A DNA stretch of 64,000 nucleotides from Pseudoalteromonas fuliginea (GTDB lineage: Bacteria; Pseudomonadota; Gammaproteobacteria; Enterobacterales; Alteromonadaceae), in assembly GCF_000690055.1 (NCBI RefSeq), contig NZ_JJNZ01000001.1, forward strand, positions 1 through 64,000. Reading direction: 5' to 3'. The notes under the pieces are model-generated. The model ran no database searches, had not been told where the DNA came from, and saw only the letters and a program-made list of their open reading frames with translations. Below are positions 7,519 to 16,397 of the stretch, piece after piece. The stretch's first letter is position 1, and each line of letters begins with the position of its first letter. A program made the translations under genes and the position numbers.

Positions 7519-8154
7519 TTATTTAACAGCGGATTTGATAGGTTTGTCACCATCGAACAGTTCAAAAATACGGTTGCTATTTGGGCTGTTAGTTGCAATA
7601 TGAAGTAATGCATTAGCAACATTTTCTCGGCTGATTTTAGCTTTGTCACTATCTTTAGGGCGTTCGGTTGTTACTGCTAACGATGCTTTTTCGTCGGTTA
7701 ATGTAGCAGGGCGAATAATTGTGTAATTTAAGCCACTGTTAATTAAATGCTCATCAGCCATATGCTTAGCTACAAGGTATGGTTTTAAGTCGCCATCTAT
7801 TGAGTCGGGATCGTCTGCACCAATAGAGCTAACCATGATGAAGTGTTTTGTTGAATGTTCACGGGCGTAGTTTGCAGCTTTAGTTGCTGCCCATAAATCA
7901 ATTAAAACGGTTTTGTCGTCGCCAGTACTACCGCCCGAACCTGCAGCAAATATAACTTGATCGCAGCCTTTTAGCGCGTTGCTAAAGTCGCCTTCGAGAT
8001 CTTGCTCTACAATACTTAAAAAAGGGCTTTTTAAATCACTTAGCTTGTTTTTATCACGCACTAGGGCAACCACATTTTGTTCATTTTTTAATAATAACTC
8101 AGTGGTCATTTTACCAATTTTACCGCTTGCGCCAATAATTAAGGTCTTGCTCAT
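7519..8154 (-). CDS. Atypical SDR, NAD(P)-binding (NmrA/YwnB-like)
   Basis: I use ATG 8154 (MSKTLIIG), preceded by AAGGAATTAATT. The 211-residue protein starts with a Rossmann fold carrying the GASGKIGK nucleotide-binding motif, then VIFAAGSGGS, a VSSIGAD strand end, a YLVAKHMAD helix with the conserved YxxxK, and IIRPATLTDE. This is the pattern of single-domain atypical short-chain dehydrogenases related to NmrA and biliverdin-reductase-like proteins. Substrate unknown; such genes are often stress-responsive. It is followed by repeat family 2 sequences and preceded by a 534-base gap. Confidence 0.85.
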   Translation of the reverse strand: MSKTLIIGASGKIGKMTTELLLKNEQNVVALVRDKNKLSDLKSPFLSIVEQDLEGDFSNALKGCDQVIFAAGSGGSTGDDKTVLIDLWAATKAANYAREHSTKHFIMVSSIGADDPDSIDGDLKPYLVAKHMADEHLINSGLNYTIIRPATLTDEKASLAVTTERPKDSDKAKISRENVANALLHIATNSPNSNRIFELFDGDKPIKSAVK

Positions 8155-8688
8155 AATTAATTCCTTCTTAACTAGTACCAATTTTATTAAAAAGTGAATA
8201 TTCTGGCGAAGATAGTAACTTACTAACGTTGTTAAAATTATTTATACAGATCACTCTATGTCATAATTTTTACTTTGTTATTAAGCTATTTTTCATCGTT
8301 ATAATAAATCACTAATTTAATGCTGTTGGTATAAATAAATTGAAAAGTAATGTGCTGTGTAAACAGACCTTGGGGTAGGCGTTTATTTTTAAAGGGTAAA
8401 TTTGAGATTAATTAGTAATATTAAATAAAATAACGTGGTTTAAATTGGATACTTAACAGAGCATGATAAAAATGACTATTTTACGTTTATTTTTCAATAA
8501 TAATACTGATTTCTGGTCACATAATCACGTTGGTACAAACTTATTCTTACACTGTGTTTTTGGTAGTTATAGAAAAGGGTTCGATGGGTATTGTTTCCTT
8601 TATTATGTAATGGCGCTTTGGCTAGGGCTGCTAAATATTGCAAAAATTAAAAATAATATCCTCAGTGATAATACTTTCATAAATGCCT
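8155..8688. other. 534-base gap between mnmC and the SDR gene
   Basis: AT-rich sequence upstream of the SDR gene, so it should contain that gene's promoter. I see no RNA gene, repeat or strong terminator. The only open frame is the doubtful plus-strand one at 8463-8723. Confidence 0.5.
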
Positions 8689-8723
8689 TTATATTTTATT
8701 ACGTATTAAATCACGAACTATAA
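8463..8723 (+). CDS. Doubtful small hydrophobic ORF
   Basis: An 86-codon frame reads into the 3' end of mnmC on the other strand (overlap 35 bases). The predicted protein has one hydrophobic stretch (YVMALWLGLL) and is rich in Asn, Phe and Tyr, as random AT-rich sequence would be. No Shine-Dalgarno sequence stands before either of the two first ATGs. I do not recognise it and consider it more likely non-coding than coding. Confidence 0.2.
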   Translation: MIKMTILRLFFNNNTDFWSHNHVGTNLFLHCVFGSYRKGFDGYCFLYYVMALWLGLLNIAKIKNNILSDNTFINAFIFYYVLNHEL

Positions 8724-10698
8724 AGCGGGCAGGATGAATAGCTTGGCTAACACGCTCGCTTAACGGGCGAGGCTCATTGTTTAAACAGCTAATAAGGTGC
8801 TCTGCACTGAGTGGGGCACTACATAAAGCGCGGGCGCCAAAGCCGGTAAAAATATGTAGGCCTTGTTGTGGCTTATTAAGTTGCTCATATTGATAGCGTT
8901 TACCTAAACGTAGGTTAGCAAAAGCCATAGTGTAATCACTTTGTTCGCACCATTGCCCTGCCATTGGTAGGTGATCTATAAATGTGCATCGTACAGCTGC
9001 TTTTGCCGAGGTAATATTGCCAAGGGTTGAGGCAAATTCACTTTGCTGATAAAAGCTAAGTAGTTGCTCTTGGTTTAATTGGTTGTCGAGCGCGGTAACT
9101 TGACGGCTTTTAGTATTTTTTTCAAACGTTGCACCCATACAGTGATGATCTAAATAGGCTGGGGTAAAATACCCTTTATGGCATAGCACTGTTTTAAGTT
9201 TGCGTGATTGCTCACTTGCCTCAATATGTGAAACTTGCCCGCGTACGCCTACTATTGGTAGCGCTTTTGTTTGCTCAAATGCATCACTGTGCTCGCCTGC
9301 ACACATAATTACATCACTAAAAGGACCTAACTGCTCATCATTCGTTAATAAAAACCAACCGCTGTCAGTTTTTTTAAGCTGTTTTATATTGCAGTTAAAT
9401 ACGCTTTTAAATGGGTTTATGCTATTTGCAGCGCTTAACATGGCGTTTACTAATTGCGGAGGGTTAACCCAGCCGCCTTGCTCAAAAAACACGCCCGAAT
9501 AACCTGTTTCTACGCCGGCTATTTCGTCGCCTTGCTCTGCGGTTACGTTGTGCATTAGCTGGGTTGGCCACAGTTGTTTTTGTGCTAAGTTTTCATGTTT
9601 ATCGGCGAGAGGCTTTTTTACTGCGTGTTGTAATACGCCGCACCAATCGTAATCAAAATTAAAACCACTGCTAAGTAAGTTGTTATATAGGCGCTTTGCG
9701 TATAAAAAGCTATGTGCGAACAATTCACTGTGCGGTGAATTTTTAGCTTGTAGGTGAGGGTAGATAGCACCTTGCACATTGTGCGATGCCCCCATAGCTG
9801 GTTTTTCATCTTGGCAGAATAATTGGCTTGCAATACCACGCTTAGCTAAGCTGTATAAAATGCAGCTACTGGCTATACCGCCGCCAATGACCGCTACATT
9901 TTTTAAAGCGCTGCTATCTTGATGAAAATATGCAGGAGCTGATTGAGCATCATTTACGCACTCTAGTTGGCCAACAAGCATATCTCTTTTTTGGCCAAAG
10001 CCTTTGGCTTTTTTAGTATTAAAGCCTGCATCAATTAATCCACGGCGAACAAAACCTGCTGAAGTAAATGTTGATAAGGTTGCACTTGCCCTTGATATAT
10101 TGACCATAGAATTAAATAAACTTTGCTGCCACATTTCGGGGTTTTTACTTGGCGCAAAACCATCTAAATACCAAGCGTCAACAATTCCTGTTTGCGGATA
10201 GCTCATTGCTTGTATTGATTCAAGTGCATCACCAAAGTATAAATCGAGAACAACAAGTCCATTGTCAAATTCGAGTCTGTGGCATCCTTCTAAATTAATT
10301 GGGTATTGTTTAGATAATTTGTTACTAAAGGCGCTTAATGATGGCCATGCCTGTAGTGCTTTGTTTAAATCGTCTATGTGCAGTGGATATTTTTCAAATG
10401 AAATAAAGTGTAAGCGTTTAACACCATTATCTAATTGATTTTGAACTTGTTGACGTGCAAGGTGGTCAGTAAAGCGTTGCCATGTATTTAAAAAGTTTAA
10501 ACCTGTACCAAAGCCGGTTTCGGCAATAACAAAATGTGGCTGGTCATGATTTTGTAATCGTGCATCTATATTATTTTGCTCATAATACACATAATGCGAT
10601 TCAGCTAAGCCATCGTCATTAGAAAAATAAATATCACCGAAGTCATTAGCGAAAGGTGTACCTAAATTATTAAAGTGTATATGTGCATTTTTGATCAT
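8689..10698 (-). CDS. mnmC: Bifunctional tRNA (mnm5s2U34) methyltransferase / FAD oxidoreductase MnmC
   Basis: The 669-residue protein has both halves of MnmC. The N-terminal methyltransferase shows the SAM-binding ETGFGTGLNF at 60-69 and WYLDGFAPSKNPEMW. The C-terminal FAD domain starts with VAVIGGGIASS near residue 268 and ends with the family's FTGFGARALCSAPL. It completes 5-methylaminomethyl-2-thiouridine at the wobble position: the oxidase half removes the carboxymethyl group of cmnm5s2U, the methyltransferase half methylates nm5s2U. Length is normal. It is divergent from fabB, as in many gammaproteobacteria. Confidence 0.97.
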   Translation of the reverse strand: MIKNAHIHFNNLGTPFANDFGDIYFSNDDGLAESHYVYYEQNNIDARLQNHDQPHFVIAETGFGTGLNFLNTWQRFTDHLARQQVQNQLDNGVKRLHFISFEKYPLHIDDLNKALQAWPSLSAFSNKLSKQYPINLEGCHRLEFDNGLVVLDLYFGDALESIQAMSYPQTGIVDAWYLDGFAPSKNPEMWQQSLFNSMVNISRASATLSTFTSAGFVRRGLIDAGFNTKKAKGFGQKRDMLVGQLECVNDAQSAPAYFHQDSSALKNVAVIGGGIASSCILYSLAKRGIASQLFCQDEKPAMGASHNVQGAIYPHLQAKNSPHSELFAHSFLYAKRLYNNLLSSGFNFDYDWCGVLQHAVKKPLADKHENLAQKQLWPTQLMHNVTAEQGDEIAGVETGYSGVFFEQGGWVNPPQLVNAMLSAANSINPFKSVFNCNIKQLKKTDSGWFLLTNDEQLGPFSDVIMCAGEHSDAFEQTKALPIVGVRGQVSHIEASEQSRKLKTVLCHKGYFTPAYLDHHCMGATFEKNTKSRQVTALDNQLNQEQLLSFYQQSEFASTLGNITSAKAAVRCTFIDHLPMAGQWCEQSDYTMAFANLRLGKRYQYEQLNKPQQGLHIFTGFGARALCSAPLSAEHLISCLNNEPRPLSERVSQAIHPARFIVRDLIRNKI

Positions 10699-10747
10699 GA
10701 TTTTTTAATTTTATAGATATATTTTTTAATTATTTTACGGGTTTTCT

Positions 10748-10803
10748 TTGAAATAGTCTGGCGTTATTTATAAGCTAGCAGTTCAGAGTACAAGTGTACG
10801 CTA
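10748..10803 (+). promoter_or_regulatory. Probable fabB promoter with FabR-like operator
   Basis: GTACA-AG-TGTAC at 10788-10799 is a perfect palindrome inside AGAGTACAAGTGTACGCT, close to the FabR operator found before fabA and fabB in enterobacteria. FabR is the TetR-type repressor of unsaturated fatty acid synthesis. A possible promoter (TTGAAA at 10748, TATAAG at 10769, with a short spacer of 15) lies just upstream, which would place the operator at or after the transcription start. The operator assignment rests on sequence likeness and position only. Confidence 0.5.
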
Positions 10804-10877
10804 GAAAGCTGACCACTTAGGTGATTAAATTCGCGTAAAATAGAATGCAATTAAGTATTAAGCTAAGGGAATTACCC

Positions 10878-12089
10878 ATGAGAAGAGCTGTAATTACAGG
10901 TATCGGTGTTGTATCAAGTATAGGTAACAACAAAGAAGAAGTATTAGAATCGTTAAAAACGGGCAAAAGCGGCATCGCTTTTAATCAAGAATTTGCCGAT
11001 TATAAGTTACGTAGTAACGTATCGGGTAAAATTGATATTGACGTTAAAGCACACGTTGACCGCAAAGCAATGCGCTTTATGGGAGATGCTGCTGCTTACT
11101 CTTATATTTCAATGACGCAAGCAATTGAAGACTCAGGTTTGTCTGACGACCAAGTATCAAATGAGCGCACGGGTATTATTGTTGGCTCTGGCGGTGGTTC
11201 GTCTAAATGGCAAGTAGAAGCTGCTGATATTTTACGTGAAAAAGGCGTAAAACGTGTAGGGCCTTATATGGTGCCACGCACTATGGCGAGCACTACATCT
11301 GCTTGTTTAGCAACACCATTTAAAATTAAAGGTGTTAACTATTCAATTAGCTCTGCATGTGCAACATCTGCGCATTGTATTGGTAACGCGGTAGAGCAAA
11401 TTCAGCTTGGCAAGCAAGACGTTGTGTTTGCTGGTGGTGGTGAAGAGCTACACTGGACATTGGCAATGGAATTTGACGCTATGGGCGCACTTTCTACTAA
11501 ATACAATGAAACACCTGAAAAAGCATCTCGTACATATGATGCAAATCGCGATGGTTTTGTTATTTCTGGCGGTGGCGGTATTGTTGTCGTTGAAGAACTT
11601 GAACATGCACTTGCACGTGGCGCGCACATTTACGCTGAAATTGTTGGCTACGGTGCAACATCAGATGGCTACGACATGGTTGCTCCATCTGGCGAAGGTG
11701 CAGCACGTTGTATGCGCCAAGCTATGCAAGATGTAGACAGTATTGATTACTTAAATACTCACGGTACATCTACACCTGTAGGCGACGTTAAAGAGCTTGG
11801 TGCAATTCAAGAAGTGTTTGGCGGTAAGTCACCAATGATCAGTGCAACTAAAGCTATGACAGGCCATGCTCTAGGTGCTGCGGGTGTTCACGAAGCAATC
11901 TTTTCATTATTAATGCTAGAGCACAGCTTTGTAGCGCCTTCAATTAATATTGATGACCTAGATGAGCAAGCGGCTGGTTTAGATATTATTACTGAACGTC
12001 GTGATGTTGAACTCAATACGGTTATGTCAAATAGCTTTGGCTTTGGTGGCACAAACGCGACTTTAGTAATGAGTAAATATAAAGGCTAA
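10878..12089 (+). CDS. fabB: 3-oxoacyl-[ACP] synthase I (FabB)
   Basis: I use ATG 10878 ([10 protein letters not shown]), preceded by AAGGGA; this gives the usual 403 residues. The condensing-enzyme triad is present: Cys161 in [10 protein letters not shown], His295 in [10 protein letters not shown] and His330 in [10 protein letters not shown], with the invariant Lys325. FabB elongates acyl-ACP with malonyl-ACP and is needed for unsaturated fatty acids in the cytoplasm. The gene is single, with a FabR-like operator before it and a terminator after it. Confidence 0.97.
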   Translation: MRRAVITGIGVVSSIGNNKEEVLESLKTGKSGIAFNQEFADYKLRSNVSGKIDIDVKAHVDRKAMRFMGDAAAYSYISMTQAIEDSGLSDDQVSNERTGIIVGSGGGSSKWQVEAADILREKGVKRVGPYMVPRTMASTTSACLATPFKIKGVNYSISSACATSAHCIGNAVEQIQLGKQDVVFAGGGEELHWTLAMEFDAMGALSTKYNETPEKASRTYDANRDGFVISGGGGIVVVEELEHALARGAHIYAEIVGYGATSDGYDMVAPSGEGAARCMRQAMQDVDSIDYLNTHGTSTPVGDVKELGAIQEVFGGKSPMISATKAMTGHALGAAGVHEAIFSLLMLEHSFVAPSINIDDLDEQAAGLDIITERRDVELNTVMSNSFGFGGTNATLVMSKYKG

Positions 12090-12121
12090 TTGGTTCTACT
12101 TAGTTTTTATATAATTTATAG

Positions 12122-12150
12122 CCGCTCACTTTATAAGTGAGCGGTTTTTT
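12122..12150 (+). terminator. fabB terminator
   Basis: CCGCTCACTT and AAGTGAGCGG pair perfectly over 10 bases with a three-base loop, followed by six T, 32 bases after the fabB stop. Confidence 0.9.
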
Positions 12151-12219
12151 ACTTAAGAATTTATAAGTTATTGCGATTGTTTTTCGTGCTTTTTATTAAT
12201 AATCATTTGTAGAGGGCCT

Positions 12220-12729
12220 ATGCAGTTATTTACAGAACGATTAAAAATGCGGCAATTGAGTGATGCTGACTGGTCTGTTTTTTTGCAGCTCCATCGTGAA
12301 CCCGACGTGCTTGAATATTGTTTTGACATGCCAAAAGAAGTATTTGTGAGACAGCGGTTTGAGCAGCGCTTACCTATTTGGGATCCAGATTCTCGCCATC
12401 CATTATGCTTTGCTGTTATAAACAATGAAACACAGGAGGTTATAGGTGTTACAGGTTTTACTTATGATGGAATAACTGCCGAACTAGGGTATTTATTTTT
12501 ACCAAAACACTTCTCTAAAGGGTACGCAACTGAGTCGTTAAGAACCGTAATCGAATGGGCGTGGCAAGAATGTGGTATCAAACAGTTTAAAGCTGTGGTG
12601 ACACGGGGTAATACAAGCTCAGAAAATGTATTGAGCAAATGCGGATTAACACAGACAGATACTATACCTCAATCACATATTATTGCTGGTACGCGTTATG
12701 ATGATTTAATTTACACACTCAAAGTCTAA
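12220..12729 (+). CDS. GNAT N-acetyltransferase (RimJ/RimL-like)
   Basis: The 169-residue protein begins with FTERLKMRQLSDADW, the typical opening of RimJ/RimL-type acetyltransferases, has an ELGYLFLPKHFSKGYATESL core that supplies the acetyl-CoA pyrophosphate loop, and the late RGNTSSENVLSKCGL segment. Substrate unknown. The last codon is followed by TAA at 12727-12729, which is also the first part of a repeat family 1 copy, so the natural end of the gene may have been replaced when the repeat arrived. Confidence 0.85.
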   Translation: MQLFTERLKMRQLSDADWSVFLQLHREPDVLEYCFDMPKEVFVRQRFEQRLPIWDPDSRHPLCFAVINNETQEVIGVTGFTYDGITAELGYLFLPKHFSKGYATESLRTVIEWAWQECGIKQFKAVVTRGNTSSENVLSKCGLTQTDTIPQSHIIAGTRYDDLIYTLKV

Positions 12730-12801
12730 TACCAATGCGCAATAATACATAATCAATTTGAGGGTTAAACCTGGCGCTAACAGCGTTAAACATTCTAAGT
12801 T
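12727..12801 (+). repeat. Dispersed repeat family 1, copy B (left end only)
   Basis: TAATACCAATGCGCAATAAT, then CATAATCAATTTGAG, then CTGGCGCTAACAGCGTTAAA, matching the first 75 bases of copies A and D. The right half is missing. The first three bases are the stop codon of the preceding acetyltransferase gene. Confidence 0.75.
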
Positions 12802-12917
12802 ACAAATTTATCAAGGCTATTAAACAGCCCAAGACTGGAAGATTCTAATCTTGAAAGGTTAACAACGCTAGGTGGGTTTATTGGGCTAGAAAGCTAGCCC
12901 CTAATAGAAGTAGACGT

Positions 12918-13304
12918 TTACAAATGCTGCTCTATTGTTTTGCGATCTTTTTCTTGCATGTTTTCCACGACTAAATTAAATGAATTATCGATCATTCGTT
13001 CTATTTCGCCTTGTGGAATCGAACCATCTAAAATAACAGTATTCCATAACCGTTTATTCATATGATAGCCTGGGATCACTGCTGGGAAAATATCGCGTAA
13101 CGAAAGTGCTTCATCGGGATCGCACTTTAAATTAAGCCACCAAATAATTTCTCCATCGTCATTTGTTTCACCATCATTGCCAACGGCAAGAGTAGCAAAC
13201 ATTTTATGATTCACTTTATAAACATCAACCTCTTGAGCAAACGGTTTTGTAACTTGAACAAGTGGCTTTTTAATTAAATACTCATGCACTCTTATTTGGT
13301 CCAT
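12918..13304 (-). CDS. MmcQ/YjbR family protein
   Basis: I use ATG 13304 (MDQIRVHEYLIKKP), preceded by AAGGAATGGATC; this gives 128 residues, the usual length for the family. It shows the family's early PFAQEVDVYKVNHKMFA strand pair, LNLKCDPDEA and PGYHMNKRLWNTV. MmcQ/YjbR proteins have a CyaY-like double-wing fold, bind DNA in some reports and have no agreed function. The gene is single, bracketed by partial copies of repeat family 1 on both sides. Confidence 0.85.
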   Translation of the reverse strand: MDQIRVHEYLIKKPLVQVTKPFAQEVDVYKVNHKMFATLAVGNDGETNDDGEIIWWLNLKCDPDEALSLRDIFPAVIPGYHMNKRLWNTVILDGSIPQGEIERMIDNSFNLVVENMQEKDRKTIEQHL

Positions 13305-13480
13305 GATCCATTCCTTGAAGTCATACTCGGTACACATACCATAGCATTATTTTATTAGTTTTGTGATACGAAATATCGATTGTCTTCATTTTTTTTAGCA
13401 TTAATACACTGAAGTATTGGAAGTTATTTATACTGATACAGAGATAAACCTTCTAAATACAAAAATCAGCCTATGAGATA

Positions 13481-13629
13481 TTATACCAACCCGCAATAAT
13501 ACTTAATCAATGTGTGGTATTAAATCTGGCGTTAACGGCGTTAAAAACTTCTGACAAAGAGCAACTAAATAATGAATCTTTGCCTTGTTACCAACAAGGC
13601 TTGCTTACCTAAAGTAAACCACTTAATAG
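13481..13629 (+). repeat. Dispersed repeat family 1, copy C (right end lost)
   Basis: Starts TATACCAACCCGCAATAATAC and follows copies A and D through TCTGGCGTTAACGGCGTTAA, CTAAATAATGAATCTTTGCC and CCACTTAATAGG, then stops about where the right inverted end should begin. It abuts the stop codon (13631-13633) of the leftward gene that follows. Confidence 0.75.
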
Positions 13630-13630
13630 G

Positions 13631-14428
13631 CTAAACTGACTTAGGTAAAGACGAATAGGCAATGACAGCGGCATCACGTTGAGCGAGATCTGGTTTAGTT
13701 GTATTGTTACCATAAAGAAGGCAAAACTCTGTGGGATCCCCTTTGGCTGTTAAGTAATATTCATGAGTGAATTGTAATAGAACTTCTTTCCAACGCTTTG
13801 TAATTGAATCGGGGGCGCTTGGTAAAGAATTTAAAATGAGTTTCGATTCTTCAAAATTACTATTAATTGCTACATTCAGCATGTCATCGTTAGCAGCCGC
13901 CAACCAACTAGATCCATTATTACCTACGCAAAGCAATGGCATATAAGGTGCTAGAGCTGGGCACACATCATTTTTGTATATTTCGACTTGCCAGTATGGA
14001 CGGGCTATTTTTATAAACTGAGTAAAACTTTCAATTGTTGTAAATTTGGATGTTGCCAAAGGTAAAATTTCGACTCTTGGCTTATTTGCATTAACGGTGT
14101 CATTGGCAACATCGATATACCATGGCCCGAATATGAGTGCGTTTTGAAAGTATTCATCTCGTAATGACCCCCATGCTTTTTTTAAATCGGTACCTTGGTT
14201 AATACGCTTTTTTAATAAGCACAGACCCGGTTTATCTGTTTGTGGTAGTTGTGTTTGCAATAATGAAAACACTTCATCGCGAATTTCTCTACAACGCCCT
14301 ATTGGGTAGGGTTTATTGGCAAAATAAGGCATTTTAGGCGCAAGTGTTAAATCGGCAATTAATCTAAGTTGTGCTAAATCGTTGCACAACATAGTTAGCT
14401 GCTTTGGCGTAAGGCTGTTATTAAGCAC
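13631..14428 (-). CDS. Unknown protein in methyltransferase/peptidase operon
   Basis: 265 residues, no signal peptide, no membrane segment, no motif I recognise. Stretches such as FGPWYIDVANDT, RPYWQVEIYKND and FCLLYGNNTTKPD suggest a folded cytoplasmic protein rather than a spurious frame. It begins 27 bases after the HEAGH-protein gene and is very likely co-transcribed with it and the methyltransferase. Its end meets a truncated copy of repeat family 1, so the last residues could have been changed by the insertion. Confidence 0.65.
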   Translation of the reverse strand: MLNNSLTPKQLTMLCNDLAQLRLIADLTLAPKMPYFANKPYPIGRCREIRDEVFSLLQTQLPQTDKPGLCLLKKRINQGTDLKKAWGSLRDEYFQNALIFGPWYIDVANDTVNANKPRVEILPLATSKFTTIESFTQFIKIARPYWQVEIYKNDVCPALAPYMPLLCVGNNGSSWLAAANDDMLNVAINSNFEESKLILNSLPSAPDSITKRWKEVLLQFTHEYYLTAKGDPTEFCLLYGNNTTKPDLAQRDAAVIAYSSLPKSV

Positions 14429-14455
14429 TCATATTCCTTATAAAATCTACTGCGA

Positions 14456-14992
14456 CTATTTTAGCTGAGCTTGTGTATAAGCGTCATTTCTTAGCCACCT
14501 TAACATGTTTGGATAACCGTTTGGGTGATTGGGCTGTTCACACATAAACCATGAATATAAAAGAGGGTAACCAAAACCAGTGCTGTTGGTAAAGGCCTCG
14601 ATTAAGTTATCAGATGCCCCTTTATAACCCTGTTCATGAAATAAAATATCCGGGGCGATATTTAAATAGCAAGCTGCTGCCCACGACCAAGCTATTGCAG
14701 TCATTTCTTCGGCCGCTTGATGATCATGGTTTTTCATATCCCCTGTTAAACAAGTTCTTGTCGCTTCTGAAGTAACTGCAATATGACCTGCTTCATGAAG
14801 AATATCACCTGGGTATAACAGTTTTTCTAAATCAAGTAATAAAGTGCCTTGTTCTATTTTAAGGCCGGGTAAAAAAGTCTTTTCGTGTAACGTTTCATAC
14901 CGGTGGTTTATACCTATATCAGTAAGAAAGGCTAAAATATTTTCAACCTCAGTTAACTGCTTATCTGTATTGTGTTCAGTGCTAATAGTCAT
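14456..14992 (-). CDS. Putative zinc metallopeptidase with HEAGH motif
   Basis: The 178-residue cytoplasmic protein has DILHEAGHIAVTS at 63-75, a perfect HExxH zinc-peptidase motif, with AAEEMTAIAWSWAA beginning 23 residues after it; Glu95 or Glu96 is a good third zinc ligand, as in gluzincins and in the ImmA/IrrE type. No helix-turn-helix is seen, unlike IrrE. The start overlaps the stop of the methyltransferase gene by four bases, so the two are translationally coupled. A processing role for a peptide or protein made by this locus is inferred. Family membership beyond the motif is uncertain. Confidence 0.6.
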   Translation of the reverse strand: MTISTEHNTDKQLTEVENILAFLTDIGINHRYETLHEKTFLPGLKIEQGTLLLDLEKLLYPGDILHEAGHIAVTSEATRTCLTGDMKNHDHQAAEEMTAIAWSWAAACYLNIAPDILFHEQGYKGASDNLIEAFTNSTGFGYPLLYSWFMCEQPNHPNGYPNMLRWLRNDAYTQAQLK

Positions 14993-16260
14993 AATGATTT
15001 GAGATTACTGTTAGTGACTAGCCAATGTTCAAATTCTTCAATACTTTGGCTTTGATAAAGTGCTGCAGTTGTTTCATGGTATGGCAGCGTTAATGAATCT
15101 AATAGCTCTGTCCATAATGCCCATTCATCGTCGGTAATACTAAATGAGTGACCGGATTTAGTTGCTTGTGCACGCTCAAACATACGCTTTACACCAGGCA
15201 ATCCCAAGTTATTGAGATCTGTAAATCTTGCCAATTCAGTTACCGTCTTAATGATACTTTTTATTGGGAATGTAAATATAAAGTCTGCACTGTTAGGTGT
15301 TATGTATTCATAATGAATAGCTTCACCACCACGAAGCTGCGCATCATGAGGTAAAAAAATAAGCGGTATATTTAAACTACATTGATTTTCCGTTAGTTTA
15401 TGGTGTTTGTATACTTGAATGTCGGTTGTTAGCTTGAGTCTGTAATTAGTATCAACGCCATTTGGGATCAGCATACTGCCTTTAAAGGTGGATGTATCCC
15501 CTGCATTTAAACGCCTTGCTTCGTCGATGTTTAAGCAATAAAACTCTTTTAGGAGTATGTTAGTGGTAATACTCCCTTCTATAGACATTAAAGATTTAAA
15601 AGGTGTTAGCCATGCCTTTAAAGAAACATTTTGTGGGATTAAGGTGCCAGTATTATGCAAGTATTGGCATAAATGAGAGAAAATGAACACTTGAGGCTCT
15701 CGCTTTAATAGCGCTGTCATAGTTTCTGAAATAATGATGTCAAATTGCTGAGAGGGGGGCGCTTGCCAACAAGTTGCGTCATCACATGTAATTGCAACAA
15801 TGTTTTGGGTGATTGAAAAGTGCTTTACTAGCTTTTTAATTGCACTGATGTTTTCTGGGTGAATGTCAATGAGTGTGACTTTTATACGTGAGTTTGTGGC
15901 AAGACTTAAGTAAGGAATAAGTAACGTGCCATAAGGCCCCGTACCAGCATAAAGAATATGAATATCATCAGTCTTTGCCTTTAAACGTTCTTCAATGGCG
16001 AGCTTAATACCTTGCATAAATATTTGTGTGCGAAGAGTCTCTTCAGTGCATTTAGCTGCTTGTACAGGAGAAATTGCAACGCCTTGGGACGTATTTTCAT
16101 CATTCCAGTCATTCATATCTAAGTCAGTTGAAATAGACGTAATATTCCCTAAGTAATTTTTTAAATCGTTGATAAAAGGCTTCATCAACCCCGCATCGGC
16201 TGGCTCATTTAGCAAATGTGTAACCGCATTACGGTATCTGTTCAGTAACTCAGTATCCAT
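14989..16260 (-). CDS. SAM-dependent methyltransferase, PRMT-like
   Basis: 423 residues, ATG preceded by AGGGAG. A class I methyltransferase core lies at 98-235: motif I HILYAGTGPYGTL (101-113), acidic loop LIDIHPENI with Asp132, motif II-like ITCDDATCW, and motif III FDIIISETMTALL (173-185). The ISET stretch resembles the first Glu of the double-E loop of protein arginine methyltransferases (SExMG), and a beta-rich C-terminal half follows, as in PRMTs. N-terminal 95 residues and the last 80 are unrecognised. It is the first gene of a leftward three-gene operon, divergent from a PhyH dioxygenase gene. Arginine methylation is inferred, not shown; a natural-product O- or N-methyltransferase is the alternative. 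Confidence 0.65.
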   Translation of the reverse strand: MDTELLNRYRNAVTHLLNEPADAGLMKPFINDLKNYLGNITSISTDLDMNDWNDENTSQGVAISPVQAAKCTEETLRTQIFMQGIKLAIEERLKAKTDDIHILYAGTGPYGTLLIPYLSLATNSRIKVTLIDIHPENISAIKKLVKHFSITQNIVAITCDDATCWQAPPSQQFDIIISETMTALLKREPQVFIFSHLCQYLHNTGTLIPQNVSLKAWLTPFKSLMSIEGSITTNILLKEFYCLNIDEARRLNAGDTSTFKGSMLIPNGVDTNYRLKLTTDIQVYKHHKLTENQCSLNIPLIFLPHDAQLRGGEAIHYEYITPNSADFIFTFPIKSIIKTVTELARFTDLNNLGLPGVKRMFERAQATKSGHSFSITDDEWALWTELLDSLTLPYHETTAALYQSQSIEEFEHWLVTNSNLKSL

Positions 16261-16363
16261 ATCGCTCCCTGTATTTAGCTAAAAAAATCGTTGCTCGCAA
16301 TAATATAGCACTCTATTCTAATAAAGTTTAGATTGTGTTAATAAATCAATTTAAGGAGTTTTA

Positions 16364-16383
16364 CTTGCCTAAAATCAGGTAAG
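16364..16383 (+). other. Small hairpin in the leader of the PhyH gene
   Basis: CTTGCCT and AGGTAAG can pair (one G-U) around AAAATC. The AAGGAG ribosome site (16387-16392) follows three bases later. It lies in the 137-base divergent region that must also hold the promoters of both operons. A regulatory role is a guess. Confidence 0.3.
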
Positions 16384-16397
16384 GAAAAGGAGTTATT

